DNA of 64,000 nucleotides from the NCBI RefSeq assembly GCF_964199755.1, contig NC_133913.1:8348201-8412200 (forward strand). The letters are read 5' to 3'. The stretch's first letter is position 1. Each line of letters begins with the position of its first letter. This document shows, piece after piece, positions 1-12,265 of the stretch. The DNA is from Larus michahellis (taxonomy: Eukaryota; Chordata; Aves; Charadriiformes; Laridae). Below the pieces are notes generated by a model. That model did no database searches, had not been told where the DNA came from, and saw nothing but the letters and a program-made list of their open reading frames with translations. The position numbers were made by a program, and so were the translations under genes.

Positions 1-1690
1 TGCCTTTTCAGCCTCTGCCAGTGGTCAATGGGGAGAAAGAAGCAGAGTCTGGTATTCCCTCCAGGCCATGGAGACCAAGTTCGATCAACCCTTGGAAGTA
101 TCTTGGAGGGAAGAAGCCAAAACCTGTCCCTGGGTCAACAATGCATTTGTTGGTGGCTGAAGTAAGCTGAGCTACCAGTACTTCCTCACAGCCATGATTC
201 ATCTCTCCAAAATGGGAGGTCCCCAATGCCCTTCTTTCCTCCTTCTGCACCCCAAGAAGTGTGGCAGGGACATTCCTCTCAGCCCCATCCCATTTGCATC
301 TCTGGGGAAGGTGACTCCTCTGTCTCCCCACTGACGCCCAGGGAAGGAGGGGGTTGCCAATGCACTCAGACATTAGCGCTGTGTCTGCTCCAGATAGCAG
401 AGATGAAGCTTAAAGGGAGAACAGCATTTATCTTCAGAGTCGCATGCTCCAATGGAGTTAAAAAGTTAAAGCTAAAACCAAGTTGGACATTAATCACCTG
501 ACAACTTTTCTGTTACAGCTAGGATAAGTTAGATATCAGTCATCGATCTGCTGGGCAAATGTTGCTACAGCCGGTACCTCTAAGAGCAAGCTGAAATAAG
601 TTCAAGCCAAAAGGAGTCTAGAAAAAGCCTGGCATGTCCTTAACTCTTGTCTTGCTAACCTAGAACAGATCTATGTTCTTCCAAGAGCAATGGCAGTCCC
701 TTATTCACTGTATTACAATACACAGCTCTCTGGGAAGCGACCTTTCGTGCCCCTCCTGGTGACTTATAGACGGCCCCTGGAAGGAAGGATCATAGACCCG
801 ACTGAAATAAAGACTATGTTGCACCTTTTGGCTTAGGGAAGATTCACTGTTTATTGGAAAATGAATCAGAGACTTTGCCAACACGGCATGAGACCCATGA
901 ATTAAGGGTGCTGGGGCAGGAGGTGGTACATTTCATGACTGGTTTGCTAATCAAAACCTCCTGCTGTTCCACCTCCAACATACTACTAGTTTTCAAATCA
1001 ATCTCGCCCCACATGAGTTCTCTTGGACATTGTGATGGGCTGGGACTGATGCGGATGAGAGTTTTACTTCCAAAATGATTGTTTTACATGGCAACGCAGA
1101 TACGGGAGTTCCTGACACAGCCTGACCTTATGGGGTAAAGGGAAGAGTTCGGTGAGTGGGGTGCAGCAGGAGTCCTTCATTGGGAGCCACTGCCGTTGAC
1201 ACCTCTAAACACTCTTCTGGTGTGCACAGCAGTCTCTCGTCAGGACAGAAACCATAGAATCATATAATAATTTGCATTGGAAAAGACCCTGCAGACCATC
1301 AAGTCCAATTGTTAACCTAACACTACCAAAACCACCACTAAACCATCTCCCTAAGCACCACCTTTGTGGAGGCCAGTAGCCCATTTTGCCAAAGCCAAAT
1401 GCAGGAAGCGCAACCACTGGAGAATGTGATGCTTCCTTCCCACTCCCACCTCCATCCAAACCAAACACGCTGGAGGCTCTGAACTAGAGGCTTTCTCTTG
1501 AGGAGTTCGGCATGCTACAGGTTCAGCCCAACTGGTATAAGACATAAGCAGTGAGAATTCATCTGTAATGTAAGATCGCAGCTGGTAGCAATAGTGGTAT
1601 CCCAGCATGGTAGGTGAATTTAGGCTATACTTTCTGGCCCTTTTTATCTCTGCAGGTGCTGCTGATCTGTAGCACAGGCACGTGTTGAGC
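1..1690. other. 3' flank of the first VWA5A-like gene
   Basis: No coding exon was recognised here apart from a CR1 fragment listed separately. The stretch lies downstream of the stop codon of the minus-strand VWA5A-like gene and presumably contains its 3' UTR. The nearest canonical AATAAA on the minus strand that I see is near 847-852, which would give a UTR of roughly 840 bases. That is inference only. Confidence 0.4.
1249..1375 (-). repeat. CR1 LINE 3'-end fragment
   Basis: The plus strand reads as the reverse complement of a CR1 3' end: an ATAGAATCATA block, then a diverged TTGGAAAAGACC...CATCAAGTCCAA block. It is short and diverged, hence old. It lies in the 3' flank of the VWA5A-like gene, in the same orientation as the gene. 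Confidence 0.75.
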
Positions 1691-4600
1691 TCAGAGCCTG
1701 AAAACACTTGGCTTCACGCTGCTCCCAAGGAGGGTGTTGGCTGTCTCCAGGCACTTGTCCAGCTGAGACACTGCAGTCAGAGAGAGACAGGCACACTAGG
1801 GAAGTTAGGCAGGAGGGAGACTCCACAAATGGAAAGGAGAATGGAGACACAGGACTCCTTCACCTGCCCCCAGGAAATTGTGGTCCTGCAAAGGGGTGAG
1901 GCAGGTCCCACTGGAGAGAGAATGGAGGAGGCTGTTCTGTGGGGATCAGCAGGAGAAGGATCATCAAGACTCACCAGCTTGGCTGCACAGCCAGGTCACA
2001 GCCTTGGCCTCCAGCAGCTCACAGAGGTCTTGGTAATACTCGTCATGTCTGTGTAGCCACGTCACAGCCATCACTGTGGCCCAGATGCTTGGCTCCATGA
2101 CCTGTAGTAGAACAACAACTGAGACTAGCACGCAGTGCTGAGCATCCTCCCTGCCCCCTCACTGCTTCCCACCCCTTCCTTTGTGGCTTCTGGTTTCTGA
2201 TCCCTTCATTCCTCTCTGTCTGCCCTTTGGATGCCAGTGTTGCCACCAGCCAATGGGCTCCCACTGCTCCAGGATGACATGCTGCCACCGTAAGAGGTTC
2301 TCCCCTTACCTCATCAGGCATCTTTCCCTTGATTTCATCCTCATCAACTTCTAGCACAGAGGCCAGTCCTGAGCTGAGGGCCCAGGAGCCATCTGCATTC
2401 TGCAGGGCCACCAGCTCCTGACACTTGGCAGCGGCTTCAGGGCACCATCGCCACAAAGTTGAAGAGCACAAACCAAATTCCATGGGATCCACATACTTGA
2501 GAGAAGAAAAAAGTGGTGGTGGTGGTTTACATGCTGTGGGAGGAGATGTGAACAGCAAGGTTGGGAGAATGACAGGAATCTGACCTCTCTCTACTCCCCT
2601 GTGCAATAATAATGCTCCAGAACATTATCTCTGCTCTTCTTTAGGCAGCTACCTGCAGTCTAAGCTCCTTCCTGTACGTCCCCAGAGCAGACCCATCCAC
2701 AGCTCTTTCTGGACACCCCTAACTCATCTCCAACCTCGGTCATTGCCTATTCTCCTGTCATTCCTTCCAAGCCATGTCCCAGGACCTCCCTTGATACTCT
2801 CCCAAAACATTTTATCCAAACGTGTATTTATGATCCAGCACCATCCCTGCCCCATCCCTGGGTGTCCTTGAGCTGGGTCTGATATTTGCTGAAGGACTTG
2901 CAGGTTTAAGGGTAACTAAGGGAAGGGGTAAAGGCAAAATTCATTGGTTTCCATGCCATGGGCAAGACATGGCAGCATAACCCTTCTATAAGATATTAGG
3001 TTATCCCGACATCTCCCATGTGGGTCAAGGCCCCATACCTTTTGAGCAAGCTCTCCTCTGGGGCAGGGCAGCAATGTCATGGGTAAGTTGACGGAGGGCA
3101 AGCCATGATGCACGCACCGCTGTCAGCCAGCCAGGTGGGACCCAGATGCTCTTAGGATAGCAGGAAGAGATCCTGGAGCCACGAAGTTCAACGATCTGGC
3201 AGGGGATGAGTGACTGGCGGGGTGGCAACAGTGCCAGGGGCCCTTTGAGAGCAAAGAGGGCAAGGGGCTGAATTAAACAGATGGGAAAGAAGCACCTGGT
3301 GGTGACGGGGCCTACCCCGCAAGACTGGGGGTGCCCTGTGGCTGGGGTTCCAGATCCAGTGGAATGAAAACATCCCATGGAGCTGCCCCACCAGCTCTTT
3401 CCCAGAAATGTCTTTCCTTACTTTGGTACCAGGTGACCCTCTGTGGTGTGCGAACCCCCACATAGCTGGTAAAGGGGCAGATGATCCCTGAAGTGAGGCT
3501 GATCTCAACTGCACGATGTCTTGGTTCCTCCCCTGACCCACTCACAGACTCTGGCAACAACCTCTTCATCAAGCACCTCGCAGCCAGACGATGCCCAGCC
3601 AGCCTGGGGACAGAATGGGGTGAGCCTGACCACCTGGCTTATCTTCATGTTAGGAGAAGGTGGACAGAGAGAGAGCCTGGACACCTGAATTCTTTCCCTT
3701 CAGGGCTGAGGATGGACAGAGGGGAAACCTGGACGCCTGGGTCCTTGTCTGTCTGAAAGTGATGCCCAGGTTTCTGGGTCCTACCACTGTGGGGTCAAAT
3801 CAGGGAAGGGAGGCATGCTTGGACACCTGGGTTCTCTGCCAGTTTGGGATTGTGTGTGGAAGGTGGGAATGCGTAATCTATCTGGGCTCCTCCTCAGCTG
3901 GAGTCAATGTTAGCAATGTGGGGGATGCATGCATCTTCCCTTAGGACGGGCTCTCACCGGCCATCTCCCTGTGGGCACAGGGGGAATTCAATGGTGTAAG
4001 TGACATCTTGGCCATCCAGGCTGTACTGCAAGGTCATGACCCCTTTGGCCACTGTTGTATCCTGTGAACACATGGGAAGCTACTGGAGGTTACTGGGGAC
4101 ACAAGATGGTTACTGGGGGATATTGGAAAGTTACTGAAAGATTACTGGGAGGCTACTGGAAGGTAACTGTAGGCCCAGCTCTCACCTGTGCCTGTCCATG
4201 GATCTGGGCATAGAGGAGGTTGTGTTGACCCTGGAAGATGGATTGAGGAGTGCCCCCCAGCACCTCAACCTCCAGGCCGCGGGGCAGGGTCCAGCTCAGA
4301 GAGACTCCCTCAGCTGCTGGCTTGAGGGCCTGCTTCAGGCACTTCAGCACCTGGCGACAGAGGGCAGGACACCACAGTTGGCAGCTCCACCAGGGTTCAG
4401 CCCATGTCCCCCGATGCTGGGGGTCTCTGGGGGACAGTGGAATGTGTGGGGTGACCTGTGCCAGCTGGGTTCCCTGGGTGCAGTGATGTCTGTGGGTTGT
4501 AGTGGGGTAGAAGCCTGGGCACCTGGGTTCTCAGTGTGGGTAGAGTCAGGGAAAGTGAGTGCCTGGGGTCCTGGGGCAGCTGGGTCTTGACTACTGTGTG

Positions 4601-7600
4601 TGGGCAGTGCAGGTGCTGGGGTACTTGGAAGTCAGTGTGCCTGTGGAATAGAGGGGGACCTGCCAGGACTCCTGGGTTCCTACCACAAGGCTCCTACTGC
4701 TGTCAGAGGAGACGTAGGCAGCTTCACCCCCTGTCTCCTTGGCCAGGGCCATAGCCAGGGCAGCGCTGTCCTCAGAGAAGCAGAAGGAGAAACACCTATG
4801 GGGGAAGCAGGGAAAGGTGTCAGAAATGAGAGCCAGAGGTGGGCGCAAGGATGTGGAGTAGAGCTGGAGGACACAGGCTGGAGTTAAAGCTGGAAGAACA
4901 AAGTTGGGTTGCAGAACAAGGGGGCAGGAGGAAGAGCAGGGAGTGAGGGCCTGGGGTTGGAGCTGGGGTTAGACAGGGAGCTGGCAGAGGAGAGCTGGGA
5001 CTTGGGGCAGAGCTGGGGTGAGTCTAGTGGGGCTGAGAGAGAGCTTAGGGACACATCAGGGTGTACAAGCCCTGCGCCTCAGTCTCCCTGCTCACTCTGT
5101 GAAAGGTGCCTTGGTTGTGGGAGTAGTACGCAAAGACTGCCACATGGGAGCTTGGCACTGGAGAGCTGTGCTGGGTGGGAAGGGTCTTTGGGACACTGGA
5201 GGCACCCAAGGACTGGGACAGGCACTAGTGAACAGGGACCCTCATCAGGGATCATAGAATCATTTAGGTTGGAAAAGACCCTTGGGATCATCGAGTCCAA
5301 CCATCAACTCCACTCTACAAAGTTCTCCCCTACATCATATCCCTTAACACCACATCTAAACGAGTCTTAAACACATTCGGGGATGGTGACTCCACCACCT
5401 CCCTGGGCAGCCTATTCCAATGTCTGACCACTCTCTCTGTGAAGAATTTTTTCCTAATGTCCAGTCTAAACCTACCCTGTTGCAGCTTGAAGCCATTCCC
5501 TCTTGTTCTATCGCTAATTACCTGTGAGAAGAGACCAGCACTAACCTCTCGACAATGTCCTTTCAAGTAGTTGTAGAGAGCGATGAGGTCTACCCTCAGC
5601 CTCCTCTTCCTCAAACTAAACAGTCCCAGCTCCTTCAATCTCTCCTCATTAGATTTATTCTCCAGGCCCTTCACCAGCTTCGTTGCCCTCCTCTGCACTC
5701 GCTCCAGCACCTCGATATCTCTCTCATATTGAGGTGCCCAGAACCGGACACATTACTCAACGTGTGGCCTCACCAATGCTGAGTACAGGGGGACAATCAC
5801 CTCCCTACTTCTGCTGGTCACGAAGCATGGAAGGGATGGAAATGACTGGGCAAGCAAAGGATGACTGGAGGACTGGGGAGCGAGTCTCCATTACCGGTGG
5901 CTGTTGCGGTGACGGCAGACCTCAGCTGCAATGGCTTCCACATCAGGGGGTAGCCCAGCCATAAAGATGAAGAGCTGAGAGACAGGGGACATGAGTGGTG
6001 GGGGTCTGGCACAGTGACCCCCAAATGGGGAGAGCAGGCCCCTGAAATGGAGAGAGGGGTCCAGCAGAGAGACCCTCTGTAGAGAGAGTACCCTAGGGAG
6101 AGATATCCACTCAGGGGCAGAAACCCCCAAAGATACAGACCCACCTCTCCATTCCCCCCTCCCCGACCCACAGTACCATCCTTGTTCCCTTGTGACCACC
6201 GTGTACTTTGGGTGGTTCCTTCCACCCACACTCCTGTGTCCTCTCTCTCTCCCCTTGGACACCTGCCCCTCCACCCCTCCATGCCCCTGTACCCAGACCT
6301 GTCGTGGATGGCGGTGGGGACGAGGGGTATTGTAGACTGAGCGGAGGGTTTCCAGCAGATTGGAGTCACCCAGACTGGAGCCGGTGGAGGGGATGCGCCG
6401 CATGGCCTCGGTCAGGTTGTCCTGAGTATATTCGACACTTTGCCTGCAGGGGACAGAGCATGTTTGGAGAGCACATTGCTCTGTGCTGGCCCTAGTGCTC
6501 CTGAGACCCTGTCCCATAGCACTTCCCACAGCTATGCCCTAAGGTCCTCTGCAAGTCCCCGCCCCGTAGTAGTTCTTCCAGAGACCTGGCTTCGTAGTTC
6601 CTACAAGTCTCTTCTCAGCAGAAGCCCAAGAGGTGCTGTCCCATAATGCCACAAAGAGGACAACCCCAGAATCCAGCCCTGCCCTCCCGCAGCTAGTCGA
6701 GCCCTCCTGCACCCAGCCTTGCCTTATACCATCCAGCATCAGAACATGCACCCGTGCCCTCCAGCATCTAACCCTTCCTCATAGCACCCATTCCAGCACC
6801 TGACCATGCCCCACAGTATCCAGCCCTACCCACAGCACCCAATCCAGCACCATAGCACCCAGCCTGTGCCATGTTTGCTTACGAGTAGATGCCCACAGAG
6901 GTTTCTTCATAGCAGTAGATGTTGAAGTAGCAGCCCAGGGGCAGGCTTTTGAGAAGGAAGAGCAGGGAGTCCTGTGGAAAGACACAGCAGGCAGGTCTTG
7001 GGAGGCACTTGTAAGGAGTACAGGTGCCTTGGCCCATAGCCTGGTCCTCTTAAAGCCTCTGGTCTCTCCTGGGTGACCCAAGCCAGTGCCCTGAACTCTG
7101 CTGGTCACACAAGTTATTTCAGGCCCTTTTCAGGCCCCACCAATCCCCCCTCATGCCTCTGTCCCTGCATAAACACCTGCCCTGGCCCGCTCCCCCTCAG
7201 CCTGCTCCTCCACCCCATCCTGGTCCCTGCTCTGAGGAGGTACCTGTGCATGCTCGAGGAATGTGGTGTTCAGGAGGAAGATGAACTCTCCAGACTGGCG
7301 CTGCCCAGGCACTGCCTCAGGGATGCTGGGTGCCAGCGTCACCAACACCATGGGGTCACCAAGGAGGGAGCCTGGAGGAGGCATGGGGTGGGATGAAGGC
7401 TAGATAAGGACCTCCCTCCTCCTTCTGGTACTGATTCTCATTGTGCTTTGGGCTTCCACCATCCCAGAGCCTGTGGTGCCCTACACTGGTACCTCAATAC
7501 CCTACTGCACTGTCCACCAATTGCACAGCCCAGTGCCTCATGTATTCCAATCCAGTGTCTCCAATACAGCTACCCAGTGAGACCTAACATAGAACCTCAC

Positions 7601-9141
7601 ATGTGCATCCTGCTATAGCTGATAGCTCACCACAGTGTCCCCAGCACCCCACCCTGGAGCACCAGGACCCAAACTATGCCATCTGAATGCCCACTATTCC
7701 CATCCCAGTGTCCAACGATACCTCGCCTCCTAGTGTCACCCTGTGCCCCAGTGCCTGCTGCAACCCAGAGGTGCCTCCATGTTTCCTCCCCAGCTGTACT
7801 CACCTGGAGGGGCCTCAGGGTCTCCCTTCTCCACCACAGCACTGACTGCAGTGGGGTCTCCATAATATACCAGCAGCTCCAAATCATGATGACATTGGGG
7901 GCTGCCAGCCAGTGAGACCTGAAGAAGGGGTGCCTGGTAATACACAGGAGGAGGGGACCAGAGCCAGCATTTGGCCGGGAGCACAGGCCCTGACACCAGT
8001 GCATCCCCTTTTTCTCAGTGAAGACACCCTTCCCCAGCTCCCCCTGGGATCCTGGCACGCAGGAGGACATACCTGTGCAGTGCTGTGGTCCTGGGCAGTG
8101 TAGATCAAAGGGGTGAGGGCAAAGTTGGCCTGGACATCGACCACTCCACGGGGTGACTGTAGGCTAGCGGTGAGCAGCAGGCTGTAGTGCAGCTTGCTAG
8201 TGCGACAATTCCAGACTGCAAGGAGAAACATGGCCCGGGGTAGCACAAAGGCTCTCCCTGTGTGGGTGCGCGCAGCAGGATTTTGCACCCCTATTTAGGA
8301 CATGTGGAGAGAATTGGGGGCTGTCAATAAGGTGTATGGAGGGGTCCAAGAGTCTGTTTATGGGAAATGTGTGTGGGAGGTGTGGATCCCCACATGGGGC
8401 ACAAGGAAGAATATGTGAATCTGTTCAGGGGCTGCATGGGGAACCAATATGGGTCCCCCTGTGGGTGCCAAGGGAAGTTGCATCAAGTCTGTTCATAAAG
8501 TACACGGGGACCCTGTGATCCTTCTGTGGGGTGTGTGACTGGGAGGGCAGGTTCCTTGTGGGGTCACTCACCATAGAGTGTTCCGTAGGGATTCAGTGTG
8601 GGTGACAGCACAAAACGGGCTGCTCCATCTGGCTCCCGTGGCAGCTCTTGGACGTAGCGCAAGGTCACGACCACCTCCCTGCCAGGGGACAGGGTGCCCA
8701 GGAAGCAGGCAAATGCCTCGCCTGGATACTCAGACTGATCCCGAAGGTATTCCAGATTCTCCCAGCCCCCTGTAGCCTCGTGCGGCTGCTGGACCTGGGA
8801 GGGACAGGGAGGGACAGAAAGCTGATCACCAGGCAGGCCATGGGCTGCTCATCCCATGCCCCTGTGGTGGTTCGCCCATTCATCCCTGGATGCTGGTACC
8901 TCATCTTGCAGCACAGCGTGGACCTTGGCGTCCTCACTGCGGGCCTGGAAGGAGTAGATGGCCATGTGAGGGCCCAGGGGGAAGACGAAGAGGACTTCCG
9001 TGGAGGTCTGACTCTTATTCTGGTAGATAAGTTCGGCAGCCACATCAGCCACATAATCCTGGATAGCAACATCTACAACAGCACTGCACAGAGATACTGG
9101 GTACAGGGGTACGCGGAGCCACTTCCCCAGGAAAAAGGATC
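1691..9141 (-). CDS. VWA5A-like: VWA5A-like protein, copy 1 (VIT + degenerate VWA domain)
   Basis: Sixteen coding exons were read on the minus strand: 8900-9141, 8572-8794, 8073-8215, 7804-7918, 7244-7371, 6883-6971, 6299-6443, 5895-5974, 4684-4795, 4186-4350, 3958-4061, 3422-3603, 3039-3242, 2310-2533, 1975-2101 and 1691-1770 (TGA at 1691-1693). All have GT/AG borders and compatible phases, giving about 786 codons, close to human VWA5A. Exons 1-2 encode a VIT domain ([35 protein letters not shown]). Exons 5-10 encode a VWA-like fold ([39 protein letters not shown]). The C-terminal part has the family's [13 protein letters not shown] and [11 protein letters not shown] motifs. The MIDAS residues are missing: N-T-T-F-L replaces DxSxS, SLGDSN replaces DLGGTE, and FMAGL replaces FTDGE. 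VWA5A is a cytoplasmic protein with a suspected tumour-suppressor role; the function of this copy is unknown. The 5' exon with the start codon was not identified. A CpG island lies about 2 kb upstream. Confidence 0.9.
3655..3840. repeat. Intronic degenerate minisatellite (CTGGACACCTGGGTTCT-like)
   Basis: Loose copies of a CTGGACRCCTGGGTYCT unit recur here, in the intron after exon 3604. The same unit reappears at about 4505-4680 in another intron of the gene. A separate degenerate array with a GGTTACTGG unit lies at about 4077-4168. All are imperfect, and I see no coding content in them. Confidence 0.55.
5251..5820 (-). repeat. CR1 LINE fragment inside an intron
   Basis: The minus strand translates to the C-terminal end of the CR1 reverse transcriptase ([20 protein letters not shown]... 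[15 protein letters not shown]) and ends with the CR1 3' UTR (ATCATAGAATCATTTAGG on plus). It is 5'-truncated and keeps a long open frame, so it is moderately young. It sits in the intron between exons 4684-4795 and 5895-5974 of the VWA5A-like gene, in the same orientation as the gene. Confidence 0.92.
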
Positions 9142-10859
9142 CTGTTGCTGTTGGGAGAGATGCAACCTGTCCATCAGCACACATGAATGACACAAGGAGG
9201 TGATTGGGGCTGCTTCAACTATGTGGCTGTTCCCACTCTGAAAACCAAGACTAGGTGACCAACATTACTGAGGGTCTATTGTGAGCCTACCAGCAAACAG
9301 TGTCTGCCCTCCACTCCCCTTTTTCCCTTTTTCCCCATATCTCTGGTCCCCACCCATTTCCTGTAGAGTTCTTGACCATTCTCATCCTTGTTTCATCCTA
9401 TAGCTGCCTACAGTCCTCCTTTTTTTGTCCCCCCTTGGGAGCATTCCCATCACCAAAATGTCCCTCAGCTGTCTGATCCCCAGCTCACTGTCATGGGCGT
9501 AGGATTTTCCTAGAAGTCCAAAGCTCTGATGCCACATTTCTGGAGACCTGCAGACAAGAAGGTTCTTCTGTAAGAGGAGAGATCCACAGAAACCATGTCA
9601 GCCCCTCATTGGTGAAGATTCCTTGTCATTTCCTGTCCTACACACGTAGCTGGAAGCCCCAACCCACCATGTATAGCCAAAGCAAACCCAGGGGTCCAGA
9701 ATCCCTGTTCATGAGCACTGGGTTGTCACCAGGAGTATCTCTGCATTGAAGAGGTCTGGACTCCACCCCCAGCATGGGAGAATCTTGAAGAGAACTAAGG
9801 AATAGCAAGGGAAGACAGAGGGAAGAAGGTGTGAAAGCAAGAGTGCATGGATGGAAGGAAGGAAGGAAGGAAGGAAGGAAGGAAGGAAGGAAGGAAGGAA
9901 GGAAGGAAGGAAGGAAGGAAGGAAGGGAGGGACTGAATTGGGATGAACAATACATGGCTCTCCATCCATGGCTGGACGGACAGACTGGCAGACAAGGTCC
10001 ATTTTGGGAAAGATGGATGGGCAGTGAGACATCAGAATTTTTGTTGAAATGGATAGATGGAGAGGCAGAGGGGTCCGTTTCAGAAGAGATGAGCAGGTAC
10101 CCATCACTAACAGTATTGTGTCAATGTAGCTGCACAGGAGACCGCACACATGAGGATATGTTGATGGAGTAGCTTGTGAGGGCAGGTTGAAAGTCTAGGT
10201 AATAAGAGGAACATGATGGAGAGAGAAATGAGGCCAGGACATGATTGCAGAGCAAATCCCAGAAAGGCATGAGGGGGAGGGTGTAGTTCAAGTCATATCT
10301 GGCTGTCTTCCAGCCAAGTGCCAGGAGGTGAAAGGGACCACCCTCCACTCCAGACCCATCCACATAGATCTCTCTGGTTCAGACGCATTTGCCTCAATTT
10401 CCCCCCTTCTCACTCTGGGGTGACAGGGTGGGGAGCACCAGAAAAATCCCCACCCCACCATTGTGCTGACAGGGTGGTCAGACAGAGCAACTAGGGTGTA
10501 CGTCCTTGGGGGAGTAGGGGTGAGGGATGGAGAGAGGGATGGATTGAATAGGAGCGAGCTCTCCTCAGCGCACAGGGACAATGAACAGAGAATAAGGCCA
10601 GAATAACAAAACGAAGCACAAACAAGCAGACACTCACCAGAATCAAGGCCAGAGTCAGCAGGGACGGACTGACGATCAGACGGATGGAGGGAGAGATGGA
10701 AGAGGAAGGGGGAGAGAGGGTAAGGGGCAGACGAACGAGATATGGGAACAGAGGGGGGAGGGCTGCAGAGACAGAGAGAGATGCTCGGTCTGGCAGGAAG
10801 ATGCAGGGCTACGCAAGGAGGAGGGATGGCTGTGATGGAGAGAGAGGCGGAGGGGCAGG
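9142..10859. other. Presumed 5' intron or upstream region of VWA5A-like copy 1
   Basis: This lies between the first recognised coding exon and a CpG-rich block. It should contain the missing short start-codon exon, which I could not identify with confidence. Purine-rich low-complexity sequence runs through about 10,680-10,860, and a (GGAA)n microsatellite is listed separately. Confidence 0.4.
9853..9926 (+). repeat. (GGAA)n microsatellite
   Basis: About 18 uninterrupted GGAA units, flanked by degenerate copies. It lies between the first recognised exon of VWA5A-like copy 1 and its CpG island. GGAA is the core of ETS-factor sites, but no regulatory role is shown by the sequence. Confidence 0.97.
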
Positions 10860-11290
10860 CGGACAGACAGACGTCCGGGAAGGCGGGGAGGCAGGGGCAG
10901 GGGGGCGGAGACACTGGGATCGGCACTGGGATCGCTGCAAACCTCCTCCCCGGCACCGGGGCGACTGGTTCCCTTGGGGGCTGTGGGGGCAGCGGACACC
11001 GCCGGGAGGCTGTGGGATGGAGAGGGGACAGCCCCGGTGGAGGGAATCTGACCGGGGTCCCTGGACCCCTCACTCCGCCTCGGAAGCCAAAGTGGCGAGT
11101 GGGCGGGAGCGCGGCAAGAGCTGCTGCAGCGGCGGGAGCACCCGCGCCCCCGCCCCGCCCGCGCCCGAGCGCAGGATGCTCCGGGCACAGCCGAGGAAGG
11201 GGCTGCAGAGGCCCCTGCAGGCCTGCTCCTGGCCAAAGGGGCTCTGCCCAGCCCTTCCGCTCTGCCCTCACACCCGGTGCAATGGGCCGC
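10860..11290 (-). promoter_or_regulatory. CpG-rich block, candidate promoter of VWA5A-like copy 1
   Basis: GC-rich and dense in CpG, unlike the surroundings, with Sp1-type GC boxes (GGGCGGGAGC and CCCCGCCCCGCCCGCGC near 11,100-11,165). It lies 1.7-2.1 kb upstream of the first recognised exon of the minus-strand gene. Vertebrate CpG islands commonly mark promoters; assigning it to this gene is inference. Confidence 0.55.
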
Positions 11291-11699
11291 AGCTGCCAAG
11301 GGGGCTCTGCAACCAGGGCGGTGTCTTCTGGGTGGCTGAGGAGGTGGCACTCGTCCCACCAGGAACCTGTCCCCTTGCCAGGCCTGCAGCACCGACTGCA
11401 GATTTGGAGACTGGGCTCAGGGCCATACGCTGAATAATGCTAGGCCGTTAATTGGGCGGTCGATTGCAAAGAAGCAAACCCAACATACTGGCCAGCTGAG
11501 GAATGGGGAGAGTTTGCACACCAGCTCAGGCTTATATACCTACTTTTGACATGGGTGTGTCCTCTCATCTGCTGTATTGGGAAGCTCCATCTCCATTCTC
11601 CGTGCAGGAGCCAGCCCCATGCACATGCCTCCCTGGCAGCCAGCCCCTGGTTGGGACAACCCACCTCATCGGGGCACCAAGACACTCGAAGGGCCAAAT

Positions 11700-12265
11700 T
11701 GCACTGGACTTCAGATGTGTTGCTCCCAGAGCACATCCTGGCTGTTTCTCACTGGGAGAGTGCAGTAAGATGAAAAACTTGTGGGCTGAGATAAAGACAG
11801 TTTAATAAAGCAAAAGGAAAGGTTGTACACAGAAGCAAAGGAAAAAAAAGGAAAAAAATATTTATTCTCTCCTTCCTATCAGCAGGCGATGTCCAGCCCC
11901 TTCCCGGGAAGCAGGAGCTCAGTACACATACTGGTTTCTTCGGAAGACAAACAACGTCATAACGAATGCGCCCCTTTCCTCCTCCTTTGTCTTAGGTTTG
12001 ATTGCTTAGCATGATGTCATACAGCATAGAATATCTCTTTGGTCAGACTGGGTCAGCTGTCCTGGCTAATGTCCTCTCCCAACCCACCCCCAGCCTACTG
12101 GCCTTTGGGGACGGAGGGGTAGGGCGTGGGACATTCAGCCTTGATGCTGTGCGAGCACTGCTCAGCAGTAGCCAGAACACTGGTGTGTTATCAACACAGT
12201 TCTAGCTACAAAGCACAGCATTGTGAGGGCTGCTGTGGGGAAAGTTAACTCCGTCCCTTCTATTG
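11700..12265 (-). mobile_element. Avian ERV LTR remnant (family A, antisense)
   Basis: Reverse complement of the LTR family seen nearly whole at 33,635-34,235. Shared blocks include GAGATAAAGACAGTTTAATA, CATGATGTCATA...GGAATAT-like sequence, GGTCAGCTGTCC and a terminal block near AACTCCGTCCC. Heavily diverged, so an old solo LTR. No internal retroviral genes are attached. Confidence 0.65.

Noticed and set aside
5330-5710. 127-codon minus-strand protein as a host gene
   Set aside because: It is the C-terminal part of the CR1 reverse transcriptase, not a host gene. The same applies to the similar frames at 24.3-24.9, 31.0-31.9 and 42.5-43.2 kb.
9638-9680. ATGGTGGGTTGGGGC-like candidate for the missing first coding exon of VWA5A-like copy 1 (a similar string occurs near 10,460)
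   Set aside because: A possible phase-1 donor follows (CTAC/GTGTGT), but it is weak and the peptide does not match known VWA5A N-termini. It is not called.
10288-11271. 327-codon minus-strand open frame across the CpG-rich block
   Set aside because: Low-complexity peptide produced by GC-rich and purine-rich DNA. A competing frame of similar length exists on the other strand.
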